64,000 nucleotides of DNA, from NCBI RefSeq assembly GCF_020177265.1, contig NZ_JAIVMC010000005.1:62001-126000 (forward strand), read 5' to 3'. Numbering within the stretch: the first letter of the stretch is position 1; every line of letters starts with the position of its first letter. Positions 43,529-53,163 of the stretch are shown here, piece by piece. Under the pieces are notes generated by a model. It ran no database searches, was not told the DNA's origin, and saw only the letters and a list, made by a program, of their open reading frames with translations. The position numbers were made by a program, and so were the translations under genes. The stretch comes from Pseudooceanicola marinus. Lineage in GTDB: Bacteria > Pseudomonadota > Alphaproteobacteria > Rhodobacterales > Rhodobacteraceae.

Positions 43529-44539
43529 ATGCCAAGCCCCATCACCATAGGCGACCTCGCGCAGAGCTTCATGCTGCGCCAGCAGAACACCGACCTGAAG
43601 AGCCGGATGAACCAGCTCAGCCAGGAACTGGCCTCGGGGCGCACCGCCGATGTCGCCCGCCATCTTTCCGGCAGCTATTCCTACCTGGCCGACGTCGAAC
43701 GCAACCTCACCCTGATCGAGGGATACGATTCCGCCGCCAGCGAGGCGATCCTCTTCACCGGCACGATGCAGGAGGTGCTGGACCGCTACCAGACCCTGGC
43801 CACGGACCTCGGCTCCGCCGCCCTGACCGCGGCCGGCTCCTTCCTGGACGAGGCGGTGATCGGTGCCTCGACCCGCGCGACGGAAGACATGGAAAGCATG
43901 GTCAACGCGCTGAACACCACCGTGGCCGGGCGCGCGATCTTCTCCGGCATCGACAGCGACACCTCACCGCTGATCTCCTCCGAACAGATCCTGGACGAGC
44001 TGCGCACGGCATTGGCCGGTCAGACCGACCTGGCAGGGGTCCAGGGCGTGCTGGACACCTGGTTCGGCCCCGGCGGCGATTTCGAGACGGTGGCCTACCA
44101 GGGCAGCACCACCTCGCTGCGCCCCTTCCTGCTGGGAGAGGGCGAAACCGTCGACCTGGACCTGCGCGCCGACGATCCAGGCCTGCGCGAGCTGATGAAA
44201 CACACCGCCATGGCCGCGCTGGCCTCGGATCCGGCCCTTGGCTTCGACAGCGCCCTGCAGGTCGAGATGATGAAGGCCGCGGGGGAGGGCCTCTCCTTCC
44301 AGCAGGAAGGCATCGTGCAGTTGCGCGCCGATCTCGGCTATGCCCAGACCCGCGCGGAGGAGGCCTCGGCCCGGGTGGTGTCGGAACGCGCCGGTTACCT
44401 GATCGCCCAGTCCGAACTGCTGGCGGTCGACCCCTATGAAACGGCGACACAGCTGGAGGACGTTCAGTTCCAGCTGGAAGCGCTCTATGCGTTGACGGTG
44501 AAGCTCTCGCGCCTGTCGCTGACGGATTACCTGCGATGA
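43529..44539 (+). CDS. flgL: Flagellar hook-associated protein FlgL (HAP3)
   Basis: 336-residue flagellin-like junction protein. The N-terminal region SFMLRQQNTDLKSRMNQLSQELASGRTADV and C-terminal helix resemble flagellin ends. It connects FlgK to the filament. The stop overlaps flgI (ATGA). Confidence 0.93.
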   Translation: MPSPITIGDLAQSFMLRQQNTDLKSRMNQLSQELASGRTADVARHLSGSYSYLADVERNLTLIEGYDSAASEAILFTGTMQEVLDRYQTLATDLGSAALTAAGSFLDEAVIGASTRATEDMESMVNALNTTVAGRAIFSGIDSDTSPLISSEQILDELRTALAGQTDLAGVQGVLDTWFGPGGDFETVAYQGSTTSLRPFLLGEGETVDLDLRADDPGLRELMKHTAMAALASDPALGFDSALQVEMMKAAGEGLSFQQEGIVQLRADLGYAQTRAEEASARVVSERAGYLIAQSELLAVDPYETATQLEDVQFQLEALYALTVKLSRLSLTDYLR

Positions 44540-45642
44540 TCCGCCTCGGCGCCGCCCTGACCCTGTGCCTCGCCCTGCTGGCCGCCCCCCTCGCCGCCGG
44601 GCCGATCCGCATCAAGGACCTGGTCGAATTCGACGGGGTGCGGGGCAACGACCTTGTCGGCTACGGGCTGGTCGTCGGGCTGAACGGCACCGGTGACGGG
44701 ATCCGCAACGCCCCCTTCACCGAAGAAATCATGTCGAACATCCTCGAACGGCTGGGGGTGAACATCACCGGCGAACAGTTTCGGCCAAAGAACGTGGCCG
44801 CCGTCTTCGCCACCGCGGAACTGCCCCCTTTCTCCCGCGCCGGGTCACAGATCGACGTGACCGTCTCGGCCATCGGCGATGCCTCCTCCCTGCTGGGCGG
44901 GACATTGATCATGACGCCCCTGAACGCGGCCGACGGGCAGATCTACGCGGTGGCCCAGGGCACGATCATCGCCGGCGGCGCCGCCGCCGAGGGCGAGGCG
45001 GCGCAGGTGGTCCAAGGCGTGCCCACCGCCGGGGTCATCCCGGCCGGCGCCCGGGTGGAGCGGGAGGTCGATTTCGAGCTCTCGGCCCTGTCCTCCCTGC
45101 GCCTGGCCCTGCGCGAGCCTGACTTCACCACGGCCGCCCGGATCGAGACGGCGATCAACAGCGCCTTCGGCACCGGCGCGGCGCGCATGCTGGATTCGGG
45201 CACGGTGCGCCTCGATATTCTGGCCACCGGGCTCCCCTCTCCCGCCCATGCCCTGGGCCAGGTGGAAAACATCCTGGTGGAACCCGAGCGCAAGGCCCGC
45301 GTGGTCGTCGACCAGCGATCCGGGACGATCGTCATGGGCGATGACGTCCGCATCAGCCGCGTCGCCGTCAGCCAGGGCAACCTGACCCTGCGGATCGAGG
45401 AGGACCCGGTGGTGGTTCAACCCAACCCCTTCGCCGAAGGGGAAACCGTGGTCGTGCCACGCACCAATGCCGACATCATCGAGGAGCCGGGCATCGGCCT
45501 GGCGGAGATCGACGAGGGCACCTCCCTGTCGGAAGTGGTTGCGGGTCTGAACGCGCTCGGCGTGGCGCCACGGGACATGATCGACATCCTCAAAAGCATC
45601 AAGGCCGCCGGGGCCCTGCATGCGGAGTTCATTGTGCGATAG
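44536..45642 (+). CDS. flgI: Flagellar P-ring protein FlgI
   Basis: 368-residue periplasmic P-ring subunit with a signal peptide (about residues 1-20, cut after LAAPLAA). IRIKDLVEFDGVRGNDLVGYGLVVGLNGTGDG and the C-terminal LNALGVAPRDMIDILKSIKAAGALHAE are strongly conserved. It surrounds the flagellar rod at the peptidoglycan. Last gene of the run; a 444-bp gap follows. Confidence 0.96.
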   Translation: MIRLGAALTLCLALLAAPLAAGPIRIKDLVEFDGVRGNDLVGYGLVVGLNGTGDGIRNAPFTEEIMSNILERLGVNITGEQFRPKNVAAVFATAELPPFSRAGSQIDVTVSAIGDASSLLGGTLIMTPLNAADGQIYAVAQGTIIAGGAAAEGEAAQVVQGVPTAGVIPAGARVEREVDFELSALSSLRLALREPDFTTAARIETAINSAFGTGAARMLDSGTVRLDILATGLPSPAHALGQVENILVEPERKARVVVDQRSGTIVMGDDVRISRVAVSQGNLTLRIEEDPVVVQPNPFAEGETVVVPRTNADIIEEPGIGLAEIDEGTSLSEVVAGLNALGVAPRDMIDILKSIKAAGALHAEFIVR

Positions 45643-45822
45643 CCAGGCCGCACTGAGGCAGAGCGGTGAAGGAGGCCCGGGACGCTTGCGACCGACTTGA
45701 GGTCGACGTCGCGCGACCGCCCAGCAGAGCGCACTGCGGCGACAAGACGATCCGGGGTGGTCCATGCGCCCTCCCCCATCCTCTGACGTCATGGCCATGC
45801 CCTGCGAAACGCAAGGCACGCA

Positions 45823-45853
45823 GGGCTTAGGGCTTAGGGCTTAGGGCTTAGGG
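45823..45853 (+). repeat. Tandem heptamer (GGGCTTA)x4 + GGG, G-quadruplex-capable
   Basis: Four perfect head-to-tail copies of GGGCTTA followed by GGG give five G3 tracts separated by four-base loops. This meets the usual pattern for an intramolecular G-quadruplex and resembles telomere repeats. The repeat number could vary by slippage. It lies 181 bp after flgI, in non-coding DNA. Confidence 0.9.
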
Positions 45854-45997
45854 AACCTGGCACGGGTGACATCGAGATCACCCCCGGCAGCAGCCCAATT
45901 CCCGGTGACCCCCGATCATCTGGATAGCCGAAGGGTGGCATGGGGGGACTACCTCCATGGTCCTTTCGTCGTCTCCCGCCGGGGCGGCAACGAAATA

Positions 45998-46022
45998 GGG
46001 GCCGGACCATCGGTCCGACCCC
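45998..46022 (-). terminator. Hairpin after pgm
   Basis: CGGACC and GGTCCG flank ATC, extended by a G-T pair and three G-C pairs to about 10 bp. On the minus strand it is followed by TATTTCGTT. It starts 65 bp after the pgm stop. Probable terminator. Confidence 0.55.
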
Positions 46023-46086
46023 AGGGCCCACCGCCAGGGGCCAATGAATGTGCCGGGGATCCGCAGATGCCCCGGTCACCCGGACC

Positions 46087-47583
46087 TCAGAAGGTCTGGT
46101 CGTAGTCACCCACGCCCGGCTCGGTGCGGATCACCGCATCGACCTCTTCGAAGATCGCGCGCAACTCCTCCGCGCTGTCGGAGCTTTCGCAGACCACCAC
46201 CAGGTTCGGCGTGTTCGAAGAGGCGCGCACCAGCCCCCAGGAGCCGTTTTCGAGGATCACGCGAGCGCCGTTCACCGTCACCACTTCCTTGATCGCCTTG
46301 CCGGCGAAGCTGTCGCCGGCCTCGGCCTTGGCCACCAGCTTCTGCACGATCCGGTCGAGGATGTCGTATTTCTCCTCATCCGCCGCATAGGGCGACATGG
46401 TGGGCGTGGAATAGGTCACCGGCAGGGCCTTGCGCAGGTCCGACATCTTCATGTCCGGGTTGCGATCCATCAGCTTGCAAATCTCGACCGCCACGCGCAT
46501 GCCGTCGTCGTAGCCGCGCCCGATGGGTTCAGCCAGGAAGTAGTGGCCCGACTTCTCGAAGCCCGCCAGCGCGCCCAGCTCGTGCACCCGGCGCTTCATG
46601 TGGCTGTGGCCGGTCTTCCAGTAATCCGCCTTGGCGTCGCCCGCGACCAGCTCGGGATCGCTGGCAAAGAGGCCGGTGGACTTCACGTCCGCCACGAAGG
46701 TCGAACCGGGGTAGAGCTTCACCAGATCGCGGGCCATGATGACGCCCACCTTGTCGGCAAAGATCTCCTCGCCCTCGTCGTCCACCACGCCGCAGCGGTC
46801 GCCGTCTCCGTCGAAGCCGAGGGCGAAATCGGCGCCGGAGGCCTTCACGCTGTCGGCCATGTCATGCAGCATTTCCATGGCTTCGGGGTTCGGGTTGTAG
46901 TTGGGGAAGGTATAGTCGAGCGTGTTGTGACTCTCGACCACCTCGACGCCCATGCGGCGGAACAGCTCGGGCGCATAGGCGCAGGCGGTGCCGTTGCCGG
47001 TGGCGCAGACCACCTTCAGCTTGCGGGACATTTTGAAATCGCCCAGCAGATCGTCCATGTAGGCGTCCCAGACGCCGTCGACGAATTCCACCTTGCCGCC
47101 CTCGCGGGCCTCACCCTTGCCTTCCAGCACGATGTCCTTCAGCTCGGCCATCTCGTCGGGGCCGTGGGTCAGGGGCATGTCGAAGCCCATCTTCACCCCG
47201 GTCCAGCCGTTCGGGTTGTGCGAGGCGGTGACCATGGCCACGGCGCAGCCGCCCAGGTGGAAGCTGCTGAAATAGGCCATGGGCGTGATGCAGGGGCCGA
47301 TGTCCTTCACCGTGATCCCGGCCTGCACGAGGCCCAGGATCAGGGCGTTCTTGATGGTCAGCGAATAGTCGCGGTAGTCGTTGCCGACGGCGATCACCGG
47401 CGGCAGGCCGCGCTTCATCATCTGCGTGCCCAGGCCCAGGCCGAGGGCCGTCATGCCGGGCAGGTTGATCTCTTCGGGGTATTTCCAGCGGGCGTCGTAT
47501 TCCCGGAAGCCGGTCGGCTTGATCATCGGATCGCGCAGGAATTCCCAGGTATTGGGGGTGACGGTGGAAAGGGGTTTGGTCAT
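46087..47583 (-). CDS. Phosphomannomutase/phosphoglucomutase (ManB/AlgC type)
   Basis: 498-residue alpha-D-phosphohexomutase. The phosphoserine loop is TASHNPNGWTG near residue 120, the metal loop GFDGDGDRCG near 253, the sugar-binding loop EKSGHYFL near 345 and the phosphate loop RASSNTPNLVV near 462. It interconverts the 1- and 6-phosphates of mannose or glucose for polysaccharide synthesis. It is divergent from glmM with a 293-bp gap, so two family members lie back to back. Confidence 0.93.
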   Translation of the reverse strand: MTKPLSTVTPNTWEFLRDPMIKPTGFREYDARWKYPEEINLPGMTALGLGLGTQMMKRGLPPVIAVGNDYRDYSLTIKNALILGLVQAGITVKDIGPCITPMAYFSSFHLGGCAVAMVTASHNPNGWTGVKMGFDMPLTHGPDEMAELKDIVLEGKGEAREGGKVEFVDGVWDAYMDDLLGDFKMSRKLKVVCATGNGTACAYAPELFRRMGVEVVESHNTLDYTFPNYNPNPEAMEMLHDMADSVKASGADFALGFDGDGDRCGVVDDEGEEIFADKVGVIMARDLVKLYPGSTFVADVKSTGLFASDPELVAGDAKADYWKTGHSHMKRRVHELGALAGFEKSGHYFLAEPIGRGYDDGMRVAVEICKLMDRNPDMKMSDLRKALPVTYSTPTMSPYAADEEKYDILDRIVQKLVAKAEAGDSFAGKAIKEVVTVNGARVILENGSWGLVRASSNTPNLVVVCESSDSAEELRAIFEEVDAVIRTEPGVGDYDQTF

Positions 47584-47876
47584 GCCAAGTCATCCGTTTG
47601 AAAAGAGACGAAAGAGGTCGCCTCAAAGTGGTAGCGAGGGCCGGCGGGGGGATCAACGCAGATCCCGGGCGACCGGTGGTTTGTTACCGAAACGAAAAAC
47701 TAGCGGCGGATGACCGCCGGGAAAGGGGGCGCAGCGGCGGAATTTCAGGCCCCGCGCGATTGGACACCCCCCGCCCCGGCGCCTATAGCTGCAAAACAAG
47801 CGAAATGCGGCGGGCCCGGCCCGTGCGCGAGGCGCGCCGGGGACAGGCGCGGGACTGAACGGAAGTGGGGCAGCAG
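47584..47876. other. 293-bp divergent region between pgm and glmM
   Basis: No gene is supported. It must hold promoters for both mutase genes. I see no clear palindrome or -35/-10 pair. Confidence 0.4.
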
Positions 47877-49217
47877 ATGGCAGGCAGGCTCTTCGGCACC
47901 GACGGGGTGCGCGGACAGGCGAACAAGTGGCCGATGACGGCCGATGTGGCGCTGCAACTGGCGGCGGCGGCGGGGCGGTATTTCCGTACCGACAAGCAGG
48001 ACCACCGGGTGGTGATCGGCAAGGACACGCGGCTGTCGGGCTACATGCTGGAAAACGCGCTGACCGCGGGCTTCACCTCGACCGGCATGAACGTCTTCCT
48101 GCTGGGCCCGGTGCCGACGCCCGCCATCGGCTACCTGACCCGCAGCCTGCGCGCCGACGTGGGCGTGATGATCTCCGCCAGCCACAACCCGGCCGAGGAC
48201 AACGGGATCAAGTTCTTCGGCCCTGACGGGTTCAAGCTGTCGGATGAGGCGGAGGATGCGATCGAGCGGCTGATGGCCGAGGGCGTGCCCCCCGCACAAC
48301 CGCAAAACATCGGTCGCGCCAAGCGCTACGAGGACGCGCGCGGGCGCTATGTGGAATATGCCAAGGCTACCCTGCCGCGCCGCACGCGCCTGGACGGGCT
48401 GCGCGTGGTGCTGGATTGTGCCAATGGCGCGGCCTACCGCACCGCCCCCGCCGTCCTGTGGGAGCTGGGCGCCGAGGTCATCCCCATGGGCGTCGAACCC
48501 AACGGGTTCAACATCAACGAGGATTGCGGCTCCACCCATCCCGAGCAGGCCGCGCGCCGCGTGCGCGAAACCCGTGCCGATCTGGGGGTCTGCCTGGATG
48601 GTGACGCCGACCGGGTGATCCTGATCGACGAGACCGGCCGCGTGGCCGATGGCGACCAGATCATGGGCCTGATCGCCGCCCGCTGGAAAGAGGCCGGCAT
48701 CCTGGCGGGCGACAGCCTAGTGGCCACGGTGATGTCGAACCTCGGGCTGGAACGCTATCTGGAAGGCCGCGGTATCGGTCTGGAACGCACCGCCGTCGGT
48801 GACCGCTACGTGGTCGAGCGGATGCAGCAGGGCGGCTTCAACCTCGGCGGCGAACAGTCTGGCCATATCGTGATGACCGACCATTCGACCACCGGCGACG
48901 GGCTGCTGGCCGCGCTGCAATTCCTGTCGGCCATGGTCGAGACGGGCCGGTCCGCCAGTGACCTGTCCAACGTGTTCCAGCCGGTGCCGCAGAAGCTCAT
49001 CAACGTGCGCTATGCCGATGGCAAGGCGCCGCTGGACACCGACCCGGTGCAGGAGGCCATTGCCCAGGGCGAGAAGGCCCTGGGCAAGGGCGGGCGCCTG
49101 CTGATCCGCAAGTCGGGCACCGAACCCCTGATCCGCGTCATGGGGGAGGCCGAGGACATGCAGCTACTGGACCGCGTTCTGAACAGCATCGTGGACGAGG
49201 TCCGCGCGGCGAGCTGA
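47877..49217 (+). CDS. glmM: Phosphoglucosamine mutase (GlmM)
   Basis: 446-residue mutase. It begins [13 protein letters not shown] and has the phosphoserine loop [16 protein letters not shown], the metal loop LDGDADRV and the phosphate loop [12 protein letters not shown], all characteristic of GlmM. It converts glucosamine-6-phosphate to glucosamine-1-phosphate for UDP-GlcNAc and the cell wall, and is essential in most bacteria. ATG 47877 is preferred over an upstream GTG. It converges on a TrpD2-like gene with 4 bp between stops. Confidence 0.96.
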   Translation: MAGRLFGTDGVRGQANKWPMTADVALQLAAAAGRYFRTDKQDHRVVIGKDTRLSGYMLENALTAGFTSTGMNVFLLGPVPTPAIGYLTRSLRADVGVMISASHNPAEDNGIKFFGPDGFKLSDEAEDAIERLMAEGVPPAQPQNIGRAKRYEDARGRYVEYAKATLPRRTRLDGLRVVLDCANGAAYRTAPAVLWELGAEVIPMGVEPNGFNINEDCGSTHPEQAARRVRETRADLGVCLDGDADRVILIDETGRVADGDQIMGLIAARWKEAGILAGDSLVATVMSNLGLERYLEGRGIGLERTAVGDRYVVERMQQGGFNLGGEQSGHIVMTDHSTTGDGLLAALQFLSAMVETGRSASDLSNVFQPVPQKLINVRYADGKAPLDTDPVQEAIAQGEKALGKGGRLLIRKSGTEPLIRVMGEAEDMQLLDRVLNSIVDEVRAAS

Positions 49218-49221
49218 CCGC

Positions 49222-50190
49222 TCAGGCCGGGACCTGCGCGCGGGCGGCCCAGAGGCGCCGCGCCTCGCCACTCGGGTCGGGCACCCCCAGCGTATCCAGC
49301 GCCAGTTCGGCGGTGCCCAGCACGATCTCGGTGGCGAAATCATCCGCCCAGTCGCCGGACCACAGCCGCGCCAGCAGCGTCGGATCGGTCCAGCCCCGGT
49401 TCAGCTTGCCCGTCTCCGCCATCCGCGCGGGCGCCAGCCGGTCCAGCGGCGCGCCCTCGCGCAGGCCGAAGAGGGCAATCTCCTTGCCCGGGTTGCGTTC
49501 AAACTCGCCGCCGCCGCCCTTGATGACGGTCAGGTTGTCCTGCCCCAGCAGACGGCCCGCGTCGGCCTGCAGCTCCCGGTAGGGCGGATGGAAGACCCCC
49601 TGGACGGAGGCCGGCGCGCGCGCCGGATTCAGCACCCGCAGCACCGTGTTCACGCAGCTGCGCACGCCAAGCTTGTCCCGCAATTGCATCAGCGCCAGCA
49701 GGCCGGGCTGAAACTGCTCCAGCGGCAGGTAGGCGATGCCGTGGTCGGCCAGCAGGGCGCCTGCGTCCGTCACCGAAGCCGCGACGGGAATGCCGGCATG
49801 GAGCAGCGCGCTGCGGACCGACGCCGCCTCGGCCATGTGGTGTTCGGAATTCCAGCCGTGCAGCAGCACCGGATGCCCCGCCTGGGCCACGAGCCGGGCG
49901 GCCAGCAGGAAAAACGGCAACCCCCGGGTGCGCCCGGCGGCATAGCTGGGCCAGTCCAGCGCAGGGCGGGGGATCTGTGGCAGGGCCTCGCGGGCCGCCT
50001 CGGCGAAACCCGCGATCTCGTCGGCGGTTTCCCCCTTCATCCGCAGCAGCATCAGGATGGCCCCAACGGCCTCCGGGTCGGCCCCCTCGGCCAACATCAG
50101 GCGCATGACCTCCGCCGCTTCCTCCTGCGTGTAGGAGCGTGATCGGCCCGGGCCACGGGCGAGGATGCGGGTATAGGGGGCCAGGCTCAT
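49222..50190 (-). CDS. TrpD2/YbiB-like anthranilate phosphoribosyltransferase-family protein
   Basis: 322-residue protein of the glycosyltransferase family 3 fold. The N-terminal helical domain (SYTQEEAAEVMRLMLAEGADPEAVGAILMLLRMKGET) and FNVFHPPY-like VQGVFHPPYREL are visible. The pyrophosphate-binding GTGGD motif of true TrpD is not seen. TrpD2 proteins such as E. coli YbiB bind nucleic acid rather than make tryptophan. It starts 7 bp after nasA, so it is on the nitrate transcript; its job there is unknown. Confidence 0.88.
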   Translation of the reverse strand: MSLAPYTRILARGPGRSRSYTQEEAAEVMRLMLAEGADPEAVGAILMLLRMKGETADEIAGFAEAAREALPQIPRPALDWPSYAAGRTRGLPFFLLAARLVAQAGHPVLLHGWNSEHHMAEAASVRSALLHAGIPVAASVTDAGALLADHGIAYLPLEQFQPGLLALMQLRDKLGVRSCVNTVLRVLNPARAPASVQGVFHPPYRELQADAGRLLGQDNLTVIKGGGGEFERNPGKEIALFGLREGAPLDRLAPARMAETGKLNRGWTDPTLLARLWSGDWADDFATEIVLGTAELALDTLGVPDPSGEARRLWAARAQVPA

Positions 50191-50197
50191 CGCGCGC

Positions 50198-52831
50198 TCA
50201 CTCCGCCGCTTCGGCGCGGGCGGGGGGCGCCACACGGGCCAGCAGATCGGCCAGTTCCGGCCGGCAGGAGCCGCAGTTGGTGCCCGCGCCCAGGGCCGCG
50301 CCGATCGCCTCGACCGACATCAGCCCGTCGCTTTCGATCGCCGTGAGGATGGTGTTCACCCCGATGCCGAAGCACGAGCACAGCACTGGCCCCGGGTCGG
50401 GGCGGTCGGCGCCCGCGCGGCCCGACAGCGCGGTCGGCGCCTCGGTGCCCGGCAGGCCGGCCAGGTAGTCGCGCATCACCGCCACCGGCTCGGGCGCGGC
50501 GAAGAAGGCCGCCTGCAACCGCCCGTCGCGGATCACGGCGGCGCGGTAGCTGCCACGCGCGGGGTCGGTGACCACCTGCATCTCGTCCTCGGCACAGTCG
50601 AACATGCCGCAAAGGTAACGCCCCCAGTCCTCGGGGCAATGATGATCCGCGATCTCGGCCCGCCAGCCCTGGCCGGTCTTCGCCTGCGCCCAGTAGGCGG
50701 CATCGGGGGTGAAACGGTCAGACGCCACGGCGAAGGCGTAAAAGCCCCCCTGCCAGCGCGCCACCTGGGCCACGGCCGCCTTGCTTTCGGGCTGGCCCGA
50801 GACCGGGTCGACCACGGCGGCCACCAGCGTGTCGATCCGCGCGGAGGGGGCGGTTTCGCCGGTCCAGTGCATGGGGGCGAAGACCTCACCCGGCTGCACG
50901 CGGTCGGTCAGCAGGGCGCGCAGGATCGCGCGGCCCGTGGGGCTGGTGACCTCGACCAGATCGGCAGGCGCGATGCCGCGGGCGGCAGCGTCCTCGGGGT
51001 GGATCTCCAGAAACGGTTCGGGCAGATGCGCCGACAGCCGGGCGGAGCGCGCGGTGCGGGTCATCGTGTGCCACTGGTCGCGGATGCGCCCGGTGTTCAG
51101 GCGGAAGGGGAAGGTCTCGCTGACCTCCACCGCCGGGCCGCGCTGGTGCAGCGGCAGCATCCGGCCCTTGCCCGAGGGGGTGAAGAACCGCCCGTCACCG
51201 AAAAAGCGCCCGCCCTGGCGGCCATCGGTGACCGGCCAGCGGATCGGTTCCAGCGCGTCATAGGCGGCGTCGGTCAGCCCCGCCAGGCCCGAGATGTCGA
51301 AGTCGAGGCCAAAGCCCCCCGCGATTCCCGACAGCGCCGCATATTCGCGGAAGATCTCGGCGGGGCCGTCGAAATCGAAGGCGCGGGACCAGCCAAGGCG
51401 GCGGCCCAGCTCGCAGATCTGCCACCAGTCGGGGCGCGCCTCGCCCGGGGCGGGCAGCAGAGCGCGCTGGCGGCTGATGGTGCGGTCGGAGTTGGTGACG
51501 GTGCCGGATTTCTCGGCCCAGCCGGTGGCGGGCAGCAGCAGGTCGGCCAGCCGCGCGGTATCCGTGGCGCCGGTGATGTCCGAGACGGCGACGAAATCGC
51601 AGGCGCCGATGGCGTCGCGCACCGCGTCGGCATCGGGCATCGACACCGCCGGGTTGGTGTGCAGGATCCACAGCGCCTTGATCCGCCCCTCGCCCACGGC
51701 GCGGAACAGATCGACGGCCTTCAGCCCGGCACGGTCGGCAATGGTGGGCGCGTCCCAGAAGCTGCGGACGGCGTTGCGGTGATCGGCGTTTTCCAGATCC
51801 ATGTGGCAGGCCAGCATATTGGCCAGCCCGCCCACCTCGCGCCCACCCATGGCATTGGGCTGTCCGGTGACGGAAAAGGGCCCCATGCCCGGCCGCCCGA
51901 TGCGCCCCGTCGCCAGGTGGCAATTGAGGATCGCGTTCACCTTGTCACTGCCGCTGCTGGATTGGTTCACGCCCTGGGAATAGACGGTGACGACCTTCTC
52001 GGTCCGCACCCAGAGGTCGTAGAAGGCGCGCAGATCGGCGGCGTCCAGCCCGGTGGCGGTGAGATCCGTGGTCGAGGCGGCGCAGACGGCGGCGTCATAG
52101 CCTTCGATCCGGGAGAGATAGGCGGCATCCGCCGCGCCCTGCTCGTGGATCTGCGCCAGCAGTCCGTTGAACAGCGCCACGTCGCCGCCGGGTTTCACCG
52201 CCAAGTGCAGATCGGCGATGTCGCAGGTGGCGGTGCGGCGCGGGTCTATGACCACCACGCGCATCTGGGGCCGGGCCTTTTTCGCCGCGATCAGCCGCTG
52301 GTACAGAACCGGATGGCACCAGGCCAGGTTCGACCCGGTCAGCACCACCAGATCGGCCTGTTCCAGATCCTCATAGGTGCCGGGCACGGTGTCGGTACCG
52401 AAGGCGCGCTTGTGCCCGGCCACCGAGCTGGCCATGCAAAGCCTTGAGTTCGTGTCGATATTCGCCGATCCGATGAAGCCCTTCATCAGCTTGTTGGCGA
52501 TGTAGTAATCTTCGGTCAGCAGCTGCCCCGAGACGTAAAGGGCGACACTGTCGGGCCCATGATCGCGGATGGCGGCGCGGAATTTCTCGGCCAGCGTCGC
52601 CATCGCCGCGTCCCAACCGACAGGGGCGCCCTGCAGCATCGGCTGCAACAGGCGGTCTTCCATCCCCACGGTCTCGCCCAGTTGCGTCCCCTTGGAACAC
52701 AGCCGGCCGAAATTCGCCGGATGCGCCGGGTCGCCCTTCACCGACAGCCCGCCCTGCCCGTCGGGCGACAGCAACACGCCGCAGCCCACGCCGCAGTAGG
52801 CGCAGGTGGAGCGGGTGACCGGAGCGCCCAT
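50198..52831 (-). CDS. nasA: Assimilatory nitrate reductase catalytic subunit (NasA)
   Basis: 877-residue molybdopterin enzyme that reduces nitrate to nitrite in the cytoplasm. Cys10, Cys13, Cys17 and Cys45 (STCAYCGVGC, then GRLCSKG) bind an N-terminal 4Fe-4S cluster. The molybdopterin guanine dinucleotide domains follow (GSNLAWCHPV, NQSSSGSDKVN). A BFD-like 2Fe-2S domain is at the C-terminus (VLCSCFGIG, then GTNCGSCRPEL), as in the two-cluster type of NasA. It overlaps nirD by ATGA. Confidence 0.96.
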   Translation of the reverse strand: MGAPVTRSTCAYCGVGCGVLLSPDGQGGLSVKGDPAHPANFGRLCSKGTQLGETVGMEDRLLQPMLQGAPVGWDAAMATLAEKFRAAIRDHGPDSVALYVSGQLLTEDYYIANKLMKGFIGSANIDTNSRLCMASSVAGHKRAFGTDTVPGTYEDLEQADLVVLTGSNLAWCHPVLYQRLIAAKKARPQMRVVVIDPRRTATCDIADLHLAVKPGGDVALFNGLLAQIHEQGAADAAYLSRIEGYDAAVCAASTTDLTATGLDAADLRAFYDLWVRTEKVVTVYSQGVNQSSSGSDKVNAILNCHLATGRIGRPGMGPFSVTGQPNAMGGREVGGLANMLACHMDLENADHRNAVRSFWDAPTIADRAGLKAVDLFRAVGEGRIKALWILHTNPAVSMPDADAVRDAIGACDFVAVSDITGATDTARLADLLLPATGWAEKSGTVTNSDRTISRQRALLPAPGEARPDWWQICELGRRLGWSRAFDFDGPAEIFREYAALSGIAGGFGLDFDISGLAGLTDAAYDALEPIRWPVTDGRQGGRFFGDGRFFTPSGKGRMLPLHQRGPAVEVSETFPFRLNTGRIRDQWHTMTRTARSARLSAHLPEPFLEIHPEDAAARGIAPADLVEVTSPTGRAILRALLTDRVQPGEVFAPMHWTGETAPSARIDTLVAAVVDPVSGQPESKAAVAQVARWQGGFYAFAVASDRFTPDAAYWAQAKTGQGWRAEIADHHCPEDWGRYLCGMFDCAEDEMQVVTDPARGSYRAAVIRDGRLQAAFFAAPEPVAVMRDYLAGLPGTEAPTALSGRAGADRPDPGPVLCSCFGIGVNTILTAIESDGLMSVEAIGAALGAGTNCGSCRPELADLLARVAPPARAEAAE

Positions 52832-53163
52832 CAGGCCGCGCTCCGCTTGCCGACGGCGACCGCGTCCAGCAGCAGCCGCCCCTCTTCCAGGCGGATGGGA
52901 TAGGTGGCGATCTGCCCCTCATCCGCGCCCTGGGCCGCGCCGGTTTCCAGCGAGAACACCCAGTTGTGCAGCGGGCAGGTGACATGGCGCCCATGCACGA
53001 TGCCCTCGGACAGGGGCCCGCCCTTGTGCGGGCAGCTATTGGCGGCGGCGAACACCTCCGCCTCGGCGGTGCGGAAGACGGCGATGCAGCCCACGGGGGT
53101 TTTCACCAGGCGCGCGCCGCGCAGGGGCACGTCGTCGATATGTCCGATGTCGATCCAGCTCAT
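52831..53163 (-). CDS. nirD: Nitrite reductase small subunit (NirD), Rieske type
   Basis: 110-residue protein. The Rieske ligands are CPHKGG and CPLHNWVF, so it should bind a 2Fe-2S cluster; some NirD proteins have lost these residues. It partners NirB. The start at 53163 overlaps the nirB stop, and the stop overlaps nasA. A longer in-frame ORF into nirB is rejected. Confidence 0.95.
   Translation of the reverse strand: MSWIDIGHIDDVPLRGARLVKTPVGCIAVFRTAEAEVFAAANSCPHKGGPLSEGIVHGRHVTCPLHNWVFSLETGAAQGADEGQIATYPIRLEEGRLLLDAVAVGKRSAA

Larger units (their letters stand above)
45643..46086. other. 444-bp gap between convergent flgI and pgm
   Basis: No gene is supported. The gap holds a tandem heptamer (45823-45853) and a hairpin placed to terminate pgm (45998-46022). 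The first 180 bp show short GC-rich inverted pieces but no clear terminator for flgI. Confidence 0.5.

Noticed and set aside
45823-45853. True telomere or replicon end
   Set aside because: Only four copies, in the middle of a normal chromosome-like region with genes on both sides.
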